From the NCBI GenBank assembly GCA_964023275.1, contig OZ029913.1:57912358-57976357 (forward strand): DNA of 64,000 nt, read 5' to 3'. This DNA comes from Norana najaformis (lineage: Eukaryota; Annelida; Clitellata; Crassiclitellata; Hormogastridae). This document shows, piece by piece, positions 1 to 14,605 of this stretch. Position 1 is the first letter of the stretch; every line of letters begins with the position of its first letter. The notes beneath the pieces were generated by a model. The model did no database searches, had not been told where the DNA came from, and saw nothing but the letters and a program-made list of their open reading frames with translations. Position numbers and translations under genes: made by a program.

Positions 1-1132
1 TCTCGTGCCACCAAAGATTCCTTGATTACATTTTGAGCTCCGACCACCATGTCTTTCCTCGAAGGCCAATCTTTTCTTGTCCAATGTTCATGCTTGGCTC
101 TACTGTCCCAAAGACACAAAAAGCAGGGATACTTTGTGTAGCCACTTTGTTGACCAAGGAGAAAATTTACCATCTTCAAGTCTACACAAATTACCCATTG
201 ATGTTCTTTGTATTTTATCTTTTCCAGTACTAAAGAGATGGCATTGTACTCTTCTTTCATCCTGGTGGAGTGACCGATTGGAATAGAACCAAATTTGTTG
301 CGTTATTTAAAAGCACACATTTCAGACTACGTTTTGAACTGGCGATAAAAAGACGCCACTCATCTGGGCTGTAATCCGACAGACCAATTTTCTTCAATAA
401 GTTGCTGATGTCATTACAGAATACTAGGTTGTTGTCTTCGGTAAAGAATGGCAGCAAATCCTTTTCTCTGTTTCTATAAATTGTAATTTTCGTTCCAGGC
501 TGAAGTGCATTCTTTTCCTTTAGTCTGGACGCAAGCAATTCAGAGGACTCTTTGGAAAGATTTAAGTCCCTGATCAGATCACTCAACTCTTTTTGGTCAA
601 AACGTTCACTGTGTGAAGTTGATTGGAAATCACTGTCACTGCCCCCACTTTCTTCACTTTCGTCATCTTGTCCGATATTGGACATGCAAGTCTCATCGTC
701 TGAGAGCTGAGGTAGTTCGCGAAAAGGTGGAACTGGTACAATATCCGAATGCGGAACAGGTCTCCTGGCTGAAGGTATATCAGGGTAAGACAACTTGTGA
801 CGATTATTTCGATTGATGCCTATGATATTAACCATACAAAAGTAACAGTCGTCGAAGTGGTTTATCTGTTCCCTCCAAACCATCGGTACACCAAATTTCA
901 GGCAGCTTCTCTTTCCAATTGTCCAGTGGCGCAATTGTTCAATACAAGTTTTGCATACTGTATGAGGAGCCCATTGCTTATCTTGGTCTCCAAGTTTGAC
1001 ACCAAAATAACCTACATATGCTCTTTTTACAAACTCAGAAATCGGTTTCCTGTTTGCTTTTAGTGTGTATTCCCCACAAATGTAGCAGAATATGTCTGGA
1101 TGGTTAATGCAGCTCCGTCTGGAAGTAGCCAT
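1..1132 (-). pseudogene. Transposase-like protein with N-terminal CxxC domain, copy 1 (frameshifted, truncated by window edge)
   Basis: The reading frame opens at ATG 1132 and runs leftward for 291 codons. It resembles the copy at 44667-46356 along its length. Shared landmarks are FCYICGE near residue 15, GDQDK, WAPH followed by a Cys pair, VPMVWREQ, DDCYFC near residue 95, an acidic linker, a DLNLSK segment and EWRLF. The frame breaks near position 285-295, consistent with loss of one base. Similarity then resumes in another frame to position 1, with a VDLK motif and FLCLWDSRA, which may hold two acidic residues of an RNase H-like core. This copy is therefore dead or an assembly error. I infer a domesticated or autonomous DNA transposon protein. 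Similar unnamed proteins occur in many invertebrate genomes, but I cannot name the superfamily. Confidence 0.75.
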
Positions 1133-1289
1133 AACCTTAAGGATGTTCGCATCTGAGGAATTAAATGACTAACCTAAAAAATAGTAAGAACATGTAGTTA
1201 TTTAATGCTCACATTCACAGATTGTTCTTGCGACCAACTCTTAATATGCCCTAAGACGACTGCGGCTGCTCTAGCTTTCAGGAGGCGGT

Positions 1290-1319
1290 TTATATAGGCT
1301 ATAAATGCTGACTTCAGCA
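1290..1319 (-). promoter_or_regulatory. Putative core promoter of copy 1: TATA box plus TGCTGA/TCAGCA dyad
   Basis: On the minus strand TATATAA lies at 1296-1290, about 160 bases upstream of ATG 1132. Nine bases further upstream is TGCTGACTTCAGCA (1306-1319), one mismatch from the 14-bp Maf recognition element. The same order of dyad then TATA occurs in front of the second copy at 44 kb. Function is inferred. Confidence 0.45.
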
Positions 1320-2020
1320 TAATCTATTTACATAGTTCGAAACCATGAAACGCTGTATAAGCACAAATAAATTCTAAATGAGGCCATGAATTTAGTGCTG
1401 AGTAAGCTGTAGGCTACGGAATAGTTATTTCGTTGAATCAGCAATATCTCAGCACGCGGCAAGATATGCTGATTTTACATTATAAGGATGTAGGCATTAT
1501 ATGAATCAGCAAGAATTATAATTAGCCATAAATAAAGCTTATTATGACATTTTAGTTTTGCCAAAGACATCGTTTAAAGAGTGGACTGGGTTTTCTTTAC
1601 AAAATCGACGATATCTCAGAAACTAGACCTGATGCACTCAATCCAATGACATTTTCGGAATCAGTGCCCAAAATTACCCCAAGAACAGGTCTAAAACCGA
1701 AGGCAACAAGAAAAAAAAATTTTTCTGTTGGCCAGTGTAATAGCTAGTCGTCTCCTCCTGCTAACCATTAACTATAAGCCCAAAAAGACGCCAACTCTGA
1801 GAGATCTTAATGCATTCGATGCACGTAACATCGAGTAACGCAAGCAATTGCAAATGTAAGCAAACTAGAGCTAATGATTAACAAAATTGTTAGGCCATGG
1901 ACACTGGTTTGTGAGCTTCTGTATAGTAAATGTAGGCCTACACGTTTTTCTATAGCAACCGTATGGTCTCGACCCTGCTCAGTTTTCAGTGAATTGATCG
2001 GGTTAGATTCTTTACCACCG
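1320..2020. other. AT-rich flank with scattered TCAGCA/TGCTGA half-sites; no gene seen
   Basis: No convincing exon or RNA gene. TCAGCA or TGCTGA half-sites recur at roughly 1438, 1449, 1470 and 1504, upstream of the copy-1 promoter. The rest looks like degenerate repeat or unique DNA. Confidence 0.3.
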
Positions 2021-2165
2021 CAGCCCGTTTGAATGGGCGCCACGCTTGTTAAGGTCCCTTTGGAAAGACAGTGCTACCCGGAGATTTAAATCTCCGAAAT
2101 AAGCCACGAACGGTATGCGAACCGGCATCCTCACGCTCAGAGGCGCCTTGACATACGCGTGTAGC
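2020..2165 (-). repeat. Dispersed SINE-like repeat, family D
   Basis: Contains the family landmarks: GCCCGTTTGAATGGGCGCCACGC, a segment on aligned 'rainbow' order of GGTCC, AAATCTC, AAGCCACGA and GCGAACC, and an adjacent GAGGC. Related copies lie near 12190, 16330, 17240, 34130, 36300, 50950 and 58220. Confidence 0.55.
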
Positions 2166-2339
2166 TAATCAGGCCAGCTTTTGTAACAGTAGCCACAGTT
2201 GCAGAACCGGACGAAACTACAGTGGGATGATCAACGTCACATTTTATCTAGTCTTACTCACATACTTAGCTCACAGTGCACTCAGAACATTATAAAGCTT
2301 TTTGATGTATAATTCTTTTCTAAAACACGCTGAAATTCT

Positions 2340-2480
2340 CAACTTTGTTCCATAGCTAGGCCTATCTAATCTGACGACTTCTATAGCGCAGTTATTATAA
2401 TGCACAAGGTATTACTCGATGGCCCCATTACGTGAGATAAAGTTAACAAATGTAATCCTTTAGAGAAACTCTGTAGAAAT
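2340..2480 (+). repeat. Dispersed SINE-like repeat, family G
   Basis: Begins with a TCTAATCT-type segment and carries CGACTTCTATAGCGC followed by TTATTATAATGC. This core recurs near 8745, 14015, 22895, 47400 and 59115. Confidence 0.5.
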
Positions 2481-2737
2481 GCAGTGGGTAAGAGAACCCA
2501 GAAATCAGACCGCTGTATGTGGCAATGCATTTGCTTCAGCTTCGGGGGGGCTTTTCCCTCCGACTGGAGACTTGCTCTGGAGTCCGGGCCGCTCGGGGTC
2601 TTCTTTATCTAGACCCCATTGTGGCCCCTCTGAAAACTTCGGGGTTCACTATTGTACTTTAACTAACTGTTGTTCATTGTATTGTACTTTAACTAATTGT
2701 ACTGTAATTTAACTAACTATATCCTATCGTAATCTTT

Positions 2738-3000
2738 GTGTTCATCCATGATAATGTACGGGTCGTAATTGTAATTGTAATCCCGAGATTTCTACAGCGG
2801 CCAACGAAAGCCATGTCACGGGGACCAGCTTATTCACAGGCGCTCAGTCAAAACAAAATCGATAAGAAAGAAGGGCTCGGTTCCAGGTCAAGATACAAGA
2901 GTCAGGCAGAGAGACAGCGTGGCAGCTGCAGTGGGTGATGTTGGGATTGGAGCGGAAAGAGGGATAAGAGGAAGAAGGGAAGTTAGGACTAGGGTCTGTG
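2738..3000 (-). mobile_element. LINE 3' end, family A, with (GATTAC)n-type tail
   Basis: On the plus strand the copy starts with a TGTAATTGTAATTGTAATCC tail, then GAGATTTCTACAGCG, a CAACGAAAGC segment, CCAGCTTATTCACAGGCGCT and CAGTCAAAACAAAATCGAT. It lies in minus orientation. The same 3' block is found at more than ten sites here. Confidence 0.7.
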
Positions 3001-3600
3001 AAAGAGAAATTGGTCAGTTTTATGCAGATATGTGTGCCCGTGTTTGTTTAAACTGGTCCTTAATTTTGATAATCTTATAGAGAGTTCGCTCAACTTTCAA
3101 GAACGCCAAATATAGTTCCTGTGTCACGATTTGCAATACTGGCCACGCTCGTATTCCTAGCTAACTACCAGTCTACAATGCATGCATTGTGTAGGCTAAG
3201 TTTGTGTTCACTTTCCGTTTCAAGGCTCAGTGAGCGAAGTCACGAGCTCTGTCAAGTTGCAACTAGTCGCGAGCACTCACGCCTGAGTGAACACAGTCAT
3301 GGCCTAGCTGTTTGCTTAACCTCTAAGCTTAGGAATGATAAGAAAGTGGCTGCAGACGTAGGGATCTTAGGTTTTTGCATTGTTACCAAAGACTCAGTCA
3401 AATGGTAGACATGCTCCACCACTGAGATACTGGACAAATTGCCAGATGGCGTTAGAGCCGAACAAATCACACCTACTGAACGTCATCTACTGCGTATTCA
3501 TGTTGACCATATAGTAGTTATAGGTGACTTACAGAAAAAGGACGAGGCGAAGAAGAAGCAGGAAGAGGAAGAGGAAGAGGAAAATGAGGTAGAGGAGAAG
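3001..3600. other. No gene seen; purine-rich run near 3541-3600
   Basis: Short open frames here lack splice context and resemble nothing known to me. The last 60 bases are GA-rich low-complexity sequence just before a LINE tail. Confidence 0.3.
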
Positions 3601-3820
3601 GAATTGTAATTGTAATTATAATTTGAGATTTATAAAGCACCTCTTAGAGGATAAACTCAATAGAGGTGCTTCCGACCCGAAAAAGTAAAATCACTGTTAA
3701 ACAGTATATAGTCTTCAGGCGCCTGTGGAACACTGAGAGGGGGAGAGAAAGGAGCTCAAGTCGTAATTCTCGAGGGAGACGATTCCAGCAAGTGGAACCA
3801 ACGTAGGCAAAGCTTAAAGA
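3601..3820 (-). mobile_element. LINE 3' end, family C (L2/CR1-like), with (ATTACA)n-type tail
   Basis: The plus strand shows TGTAATTGTAATTATAAT, then GAGATTTATAAAGCACCTCT and a GAGGATAAACTCA segment. In minus translation it gives CWNRLPRELRLELL and a FHRRLKT motif, typical of the C-terminal end of L2/CR1-type ORF2 proteins. The same end occurs at 5508, 48975 and 51572. Confidence 0.7.
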
Positions 3821-3829
3821 AGAGCAGTC

Positions 3830-4255
3830 TTCGGTTATAAGTGAGCTAAGATATGGAAATGTGTCATCATGCACCAGCTGATTACCTTGTACTCTGATAT
3901 TACAGGTTGTAGGCCTACCATTTGTTGCCATGATCTTGGTTTTGTCCACGTTAATCAACAGACCGTGGATGCTGCTTCCTCGCTCAAGACGATTCACTAT
4001 CTCCTGCAGTTCTGCTTCCGAGATTGATTTCCATCAGAACATTGTCAAAAGCATACTGCAGATTTGAAACTCTTCTCCCACCTATTTGAATCCACCATTA
4101 TTATCGTCCAGCGCTTCCCTCATGACCATCTCTGCCAAGATGTTGACTAGGTATGGTGAGGTCACACAGCCCTGTCGAACCCCTTTCTTGACACGGAATC
4201 CTCGTGGTAGCGTACCGGCTGCTCTCACTCTAACCTGCTGTTTACAATAGAGTCC
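3830..4255 (-). mobile_element. RTE-like LINE reverse transcriptase fragment, motif B and palm
   Basis: In minus translation about 4080-4245 reads LYCKQQVRVRAAGTLPRGFR, followed by VKKGVRQGCVTSPYLVNILA, the RQGC motif of non-LTR reverse transcriptases. Degenerate palm and thumb sequence with NVDKTKIM follows down to about 3830. The upstream part of the same domain lies beyond an inserted family-A element, at 4580-4700. Confidence 0.75.
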
Positions 4256-4585
4256 AGCAATCGTAATCGTAATCTCGAGATTTCTACAGCGCCCAACGAA
4301 AGCTAAGTCACCGGAACCAGCTTATTCACAGGCGCTCAGTCACAACAAAATCGCTAGGCAAAAGGATTCGATTCCAGGTCAAGATTCAGGAGTCAGGCAG
4401 TCAGACAGTCGGACTGCTACGGTGGATGGTGTTTGAAATTGAAGCGAGAAGAGAGATAAGAGGAAGAGGAAGAAACAGGATAAGATTTTTGGAAAAGAAG
4501 TGTTTTCAGTCTTGAGTGAAAGTCTTGCGCAGAAACTGAAAGAGGTGAAGTGTTGGTGAGTTCGTATGATTGACCAGACAAACAG
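4256..4585 (-). mobile_element. LINE family A 3' fragment nested inside the RTE-like LINE
   Basis: The tail CAATCGTAATCGTAATCTCG starts at 4258, and the family-A body follows up to a TGACCAGACAA segment near 4578. Minus translation gives LKTLLFQKSYP, the usual C-terminal end of such ORFs. It splits reverse-transcriptase sequence on both sides, so it inserted later. Confidence 0.7.
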
Positions 4586-4702
4586 GTTGACAATATGACT
4601 ATGGTAAAACTCAAGTCTATCATGGGAGACACAATCAAAAGCCTTCTTAAAATCAACAGAGCACAGATAGAGGGGCTGCAGATGCTCCCTAGTTTTCTGC
4701 AT
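4586..4702 (-). mobile_element. RTE-like LINE reverse transcriptase fragment, motif A
   Basis: Minus translation gives LYLCSVDFKKAFDCVSHDRL, the catalytic-aspartate motif A of RTE-type reverse transcriptases. HIVNL follows, where the family-A element interrupts. It continues in sense with the RQGC block at 4080-4245. Confidence 0.75.
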
Positions 4703-5507
4703 GGTTTATGCAGCTAAATAAAAAACATCCAGTAGCTGAAAACAATACGAAAGAGATTTAGAGTTATTGTAAGAAATATGGATTTATTGCAGGTTATTCT
4801 CTCTAGCGCAGAATGGAACTATAAAGCTGTAGGGCCTAATAGTGTTGGTCTATTGTATCTGGGTCGGATCCAGGATTTGAAGTTGGGGGGGGCGAAGTTT
4901 AGGGTTCAGAAAGCCACGTCCATTCAGCCCATTGCCGGCCTGCGCTGTGCTGCTGGTGGCTACGGGTGGCCGGCTATAGACCCAAAGTGGGTCCAACGAA
5001 TGTAGCTGATAGAGGGCGTGTAATAAAATTGAGTAGCCTATAATGTTAAGGCATACATAAAGAGTCACGATTTGTGACATTTCATAAGTCCACTAAAGTA
5101 GAAAAATTTCACGACTCTTTGTTTGTTTCTACTGGACCTGTTTAGGAATTTACAAGAATTTGAGGAAAGTCTGAACAGACAGCGGCTAGACCATATCTGT
5201 GCCTGGCTGTGATTATGCTGTTAGTAGGTCAGGCCAGAGTTTTGGCTTTAACTTACGAGGCTAGGAACGAGGTCAAGGCTTACGAAAGGTCATGGCACAA
5301 AGCCAAACTGTGATATTCGCATACTGCAAGTCCTTGAAGAGTTTGGGACCTATTTAGCCAATTTCCAACTGATTGGATGAGAGAGGCACTGGCATATCCA
5401 AACCTAAGTAAGTGAGTAAATTTGCAAAGGGGCGATTTTGAAAAGTAAGCAAAGCGGAATATAATTTCCTCCAAAAAAGTTTTTAAAAATTGCTTTAGTC
5501 ACCGTTG
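4703..5507. other. No gene seen
   Basis: Short open frames in several phases with no splice context. A phrase near 5170-5240 (CAGACAGCGGCTAGACCA) recurs at 5960, so part of this is repeat-derived. Confidence 0.3.
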
Positions 5508-6295
5508 GAATTGTAATTGTAACCTCAGATTTATATAGCGCCTCTTAGAGGATAAACTCAACAGAGGGGCTCCCAACCCGAGCAAGTAGAATCACTGTGA
5601 AACAGTACAGTCTTTAGACGCATGCGGAACACTGAGAGGGGAAGAGAGAGAGAGAGAGAGAGGAGCTCAAGTCGCAATTCTCAAGGCAGACGATTCCAGC
5701 ACGATTTGGGACCACCGCAGGGAAAGCCTTTGGACTGGGCCGCAGCTGTTCCCATGCGAGGGACAAACAAGAGAGCCTAAGTGGCCCAGCGGAGGGTGCT
5801 ACTGCCCGACAACGAGAAGACCAAAGTGCAGAAGTCAACGAGGGAAAGAGGAGCAGAACCAGCAACACAATTGCGCATAAGAGTGAGGATCTTAAAAAGG
5901 ACACGCTGCTGGATGGGGAACCAGTGAAGAGTGTCACGAATATAATTGAAGAATGTCTAAACAGACAGCGGCTAGACCACATCTGTGCCTTGGCTATAAT
6001 TATGCTGTTAGTAGGTCAGGTCAGAGTCAGGTTATGCGATGTGGCCATATCTGGGAATGCCCCACTGAGACGAGCAGCAGAGTTCAGCACAGATTGAAGC
6101 TTAGCAATGTTGGCTAGCGATAGGCCGGTAAGGATGGCGTTACGTACCAAAGTAAACCCTGGTGCAAATGAGGGCATGGACCTGAGTGGAGACAGCGTAG
6201 AAGGAAAGAGTATGAAGAATAGAGCGGAGCTGACGAAGATGGTAAAAACAAGAACGAGAGACCCTGGTAAGCTCCTGATCCAGTACAACAATTGC
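5508..6295 (-). mobile_element. LINE family C (L2/CR1-like), 3' half of ORF2 to tail
   Basis: The tail lies at about 5508-5525. Minus translation gives IAKLQSVLNSAARLSGAF near 6080 and RFPRE/CWN-type blocks toward 5700, the standard C-terminal region of L2/CR1 ORF2. It is the downstream part of the reverse transcriptase at 6625-7370, separated by an inserted family-A piece. Frameshifts show it is inactive. Confidence 0.7.
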
Positions 6296-6622
6296 GACAG
6301 TTGTCTGGTCAATCATACGAACTCACCAACACTTCACCTCTTTCGGTTTCTGCGCAGGTCTTTCACTCAAGACTGAAAACACTTCTTTTCCAGAAATCTT
6401 ATCCTGATTCTTCCTCTTCCCCTCATCTCTCTTCTCGCTTCAATTTCAAACAGCATCCACCGTAGCCGTCCGACTGTCTGAGTGCCTGACTCCTGGATCT
6501 TGAGCCTTTTGCCTATCGATTTTGTTTTGACTGAGCGCCTGTGAATAAGCTGGTTCCCGCGACTTAGCTTTTGTTGAGCGCTGTAGAAATCTCGAGATTA
6601 CGATTACGATTACGATCCCGAA
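6296..6622 (+). mobile_element. LINE family A 3' fragment inserted in family C LINE
   Basis: Opens with TTGTCTGGTCAATCATACG and contains TCACTCAAGACTGAAAACAC. It ends with GAAATCTCGAGATTACGATT and a (TTACGA)n tail at about 6597-6617. It lies opposite to the family-C element it interrupts. Confidence 0.75.
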
Positions 6623-7370
6623 CCGTAGTACAGAAGGAGTTATCCGGAAATCTCTGGCGTAAGGAGGAGAGATCGATCTTGGCAAGCTGCAAGCGGCCAC
6701 CAAGCCAGATGAACTGGGTCTTGTTACAGTTCAAACAGAGGCGATTGTAGGACATCCAGAGGTCAAGGACAGAGGTGGCGTCGAGAATCCTCCATAGAAG
6801 AGGGCAATCTCCACCGGACCATGGGCATAAGCCTGGGTGTCGTCTGCATATTGTAGGACGGCAACACTCAGAGGAAGGAGGGTCTGAGCTAGATCAGAGG
6901 TATATAAAATATAGAAGAGAGGAGCCAGGACGGAACTCTGGGGAGACCAAAAAAGACGGGGAACCAGAAGGACCGCGAGGGTCTAAAGACGACAGATTGA
7001 AGGCGGTCTGAGAGGAATGACCGAAGCCAGCGGAGGGCAGAACCAGTGATGCCAAAGGAAATCTCCAAACGCTCCAATAGGATGAATTGATCAACGGTAT
7101 CGAAAGCAGCACTAACATCGTAAAGGGTCAGAAGGGTGACCTGCCTGCAAACAGTAGCCCCAACTACGTCAGCAAGAAGGCGAGTCATAAATGATTCGGT
7201 CGAATGATGTTTCCTGAACCCAGAGTGAAGTGGAAGCATAAGAGAGTTAATGTTGAGGTAGTGAGATAGCTGACAAGAGACACATCTTTCAAGGAACTTG
7301 GAGAGAAATGACAACCTAGAAATAGGACAGTAATTAGAGGCGGCACTAGGGTCACCAGCTGTCATTTTCT
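6623..7370 (-). mobile_element. LINE family C (L2/CR1-like) reverse transcriptase domain
   Basis: Minus translation carries the reverse-transcriptase series in order: DPSAASNYCPISRLSFLSKF near 7330, SGFRKHHSTESF, LYDVSAAFDTVDQFILLERL (motif A), FGITGSALRWLRSFLSDR, then in a shifted frame VAVLQYADDTQAYAHG near 6840 (motif C, YADD present) and LNCNKTQFIWLGG near 6720. At least one frameshift follows motif A. The pattern fits the CR1/L2 group of non-LTR retrotransposons. The 3' part resumes at 6295. Confidence 0.85.
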
Positions 7371-7740
7371 ATCAGTTTCTGTAGTCAAATATTTTGGCAA
7401 CTTTTTGTAGTGTAATGTTGTGAAATATGGGCAATACGACAATTATATTAGTTGCCAACATAAGTGCAGATTTTGTTATTTAGTTTATTTCAGCTATGTT
7501 CGTTTGTTTTTACTTTTAAAACTAAATTATTAATTAGTTAGGCGGGCTGTCATTAATACAAGCGTGACTACTTTGCCCAAAACTGGTCTCATTTTTTCAA
7601 GAAATTTTACCCTAATCCATTGCATCCGCTACTTTCCCATTTCTCTCAGTTTAAGCACAACTCACACTGACAGCTCCACTCCCCTTTTCTCTGTTGTCTT
7701 CTAGCAACCGGACTAGGTTCTTGACATGGCGTCTTTGGAC
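7371..7740. other. No gene seen
   Basis: AT-rich sequence without recognisable coding or repeat content. Confidence 0.3.
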
Positions 7741-7842
7741 AACCCCACTGACTTGACGCAGCGCTTGTGAATAAGCTGGTGCCCTGCTTTTAGCTCTTAA
7801 GTAGCGCTTTAGAAATTTCGAGTTTACGATTACGATTACGAC
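7700..7842 (+). mobile_element. LINE 3' end, family B (variant of A), with (ATTACG)n tail
   Basis: Contains GTCTTTGGACAACCCCACTG, then CAGCGCTTGTGAATAAGCTG and AAGTAGCGC, ending in TTACGATTACGATTACGA at 7825-7842. It matches the inverted copies at 27700 and 52443, which form a variant distinct from family A. Confidence 0.6.
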
Positions 7843-7859
7843 AAGCCTATCATAATATG

Positions 7860-7925
7860 AGACCGAGAGAGGGAGAAGTGCAGGATGGACAGAGGATATT
7901 TAAGGAGAGAGAAAGAGACAGAGAC

Positions 7926-7960
<35 letters not shown>

Positions 7961-7993
7961 GACAGAGACAGAGAGACAGAGTGAGAGAGAGAC

Positions 7994-8030
<37 letters not shown>

Positions 8031-8045
8031 GAGAGAGACATAAAG
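7860..8045. repeat. GA / GACA simple repeat
   Basis: Purine-rich low-complexity tract of GAGA, GACAGA and CAGACAGA units. The open frames it creates (Arg/Glu-rich on one strand, Ser/Leu-rich on the other) are not credible genes. Confidence 0.9.
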
Positions 8046-8532
8046 AACGTAGAAAATCCTCTGTTCGGAGTGTGAATGAGGCAGAGAAGGATGATTAACA
8101 AGTGGAGGTGTTTAATGTTTCTGTGACAAATAATAACTTGGCGTTTGCAGACTCATCAAGAGCATTCGGAGTCCCGGGGAATATGCCTAACAATTTGTTT
8201 CTATACTGTGTCTGTGAGAGGTGATAAAGTTAATCAGCGAATATACAAACAAAGTTTAATTATTTTCTTTAACAGATAATCAAAATGAAATTTTCGGCCA
8301 TAGTCCAAACTTAAACTATATACCACTGTAAGAGAACACACCTCTGCCCTCTAACGAACAAATTAAGAAGTCCATTACTGCTACTGTCATCTATTGAATA
8401 ACAGTGCAGTGATAGTCGTTATAATGTTTAACAAGAGGCAGTGTTGATTCTAAAGCATGTGATTCGTTTGTCATACTAAATACCACGAGAAATCGAAAGA
8501 AAGCCTAGTTAGGCCTACATCAGCCTTTTTGG

Positions 8533-8537
8533 AAAAA
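8533..8537 (-). terminator. Pol III terminator of tRNA-Ile
   Basis: Run of five T on the minus strand just downstream of the tRNA. Confidence 0.75.
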
Positions 8538-8541
8538 CATG

Positions 8542-8615
8542 TGGCCCGTATGGGGATCGAACCCACGACCTTCGCGTTATTAGCACGACGCTCTAACCAA
8601 CTGAGCTAACGGGCC
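8542..8615 (-). tRNA. tRNA-Ile (anticodon AAT)
   Basis: The minus strand folds into a full cloverleaf. The acceptor stem is GGCCCGT paired with ACGGGCC, the D stem GCTC/GAGC, and the anticodon stem TCGTG/CGCGA with loop CTAATAA, giving anticodon AAT. The T arm is GTGGG TTCGATC CCCAT, with discriminator A. There is no intron and CCA is not encoded. A and B box sequences are intact. TTTTT lies five bases past the 3' end (plus 8533-8537), suitable as a Pol III terminator. It is a real gene rather than a SINE head, since the stems are undamaged. Confidence 0.96.
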
Positions 8616-8744
8616 ACTTGGTTTCTTTCGGGGAGTCACTGGTATCAAAGAAAGGCTCAGGTAAGGATTGCTCACTTTAGAGTACATCAATATCATGCGA
8701 ACCCTAGGTCTTTAAGTCAATATAAGGTTTTGGTTTGCTATGAG

Positions 8745-8880
8745 ATCAAATCAATCTAATCTAAAGACTTATATAGCACCGTTATAATAATGTATTAATC
8801 AACAACCGATGGTCTCTTCAGGTAAATTGACATTCAAAATCATAGTCCGAGAGAAAAACCCAGTAGAAATCCGATAAGGT
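8745..8880 (+). repeat. Dispersed SINE-like repeat, family G
   Basis: AATCTAATCTAAAGACTTAT then ATAGCACCGTTATAATAATG and ATCAACAACCGATGGTC, the family landmarks. Confidence 0.55.
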
Positions 8881-9337
8881 TTTACATTAAGTTTATATAA
8901 CTAAGAAGATCTGCTGATTGAATGCTTGAATCACACAATTTGCTGCGACACGACGGACTAGGCCAAAATGATAAAAATAAAGCCAGAAATAACCGACCAT
9001 GAAAGTGCATTTCACTTTTCTGTTCGCTGATGAATAAATTTGTTTGTTTGATATAGAATGTATGTTGTGCGATATGAAGAATTGTACGATTTGACATTAT
9101 ACATCACTCAAGTTAAAATTGGAAAAGACGACCCAGAGTACTGTATGTGTACGCGCAAACGTACAACTTTGGAAAAGCTGGATGTCCTGTTTTTATACTC
9201 TTATAGTAGGTCGTTGGTTTTGAACTCGCTAAACGAAGACTGCAAATAAATGTTATAAGTTATGAAGTTTGTGAAAGTGTGATAATAAGATGTCTTTAAT
9301 GCTCTTTGATTAACATTTGCCCCCAAATGCAGGCCTG

Positions 9338-14504
<5,167 letters not shown>

Positions 14505-14605
14505 CACTCTGGTGACTACAAAACTTTCTGGTACTTATAGTTTTCAAAAGCCAAAGAAGAACTTTGTCATTCTGATTTTGTGTTGAAATTGAACTGTGCT
14601 TGAAT

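Noticed and set aside
3121-3408. 95-codon plus ORF with Leu/Ser content
   Set aside because: No splice context, no recognised family, repeat-like CGAGCACTCACG phrases.
6597-6617. Telomere-like hexamer repeat
   Set aside because: It is the 3' tail of a LINE and occurs only at element ends.
7850-8101. Arg/Glu-rich plus ORF and Leu/Ser-rich minus ORF
   Set aside because: Translation of GA/GACA simple repeat.
9058-9249. 63-codon ORF just upstream of the C1orf53-like gene
   Set aside because: Not in phase with a splice to 9333 and no family resemblance.
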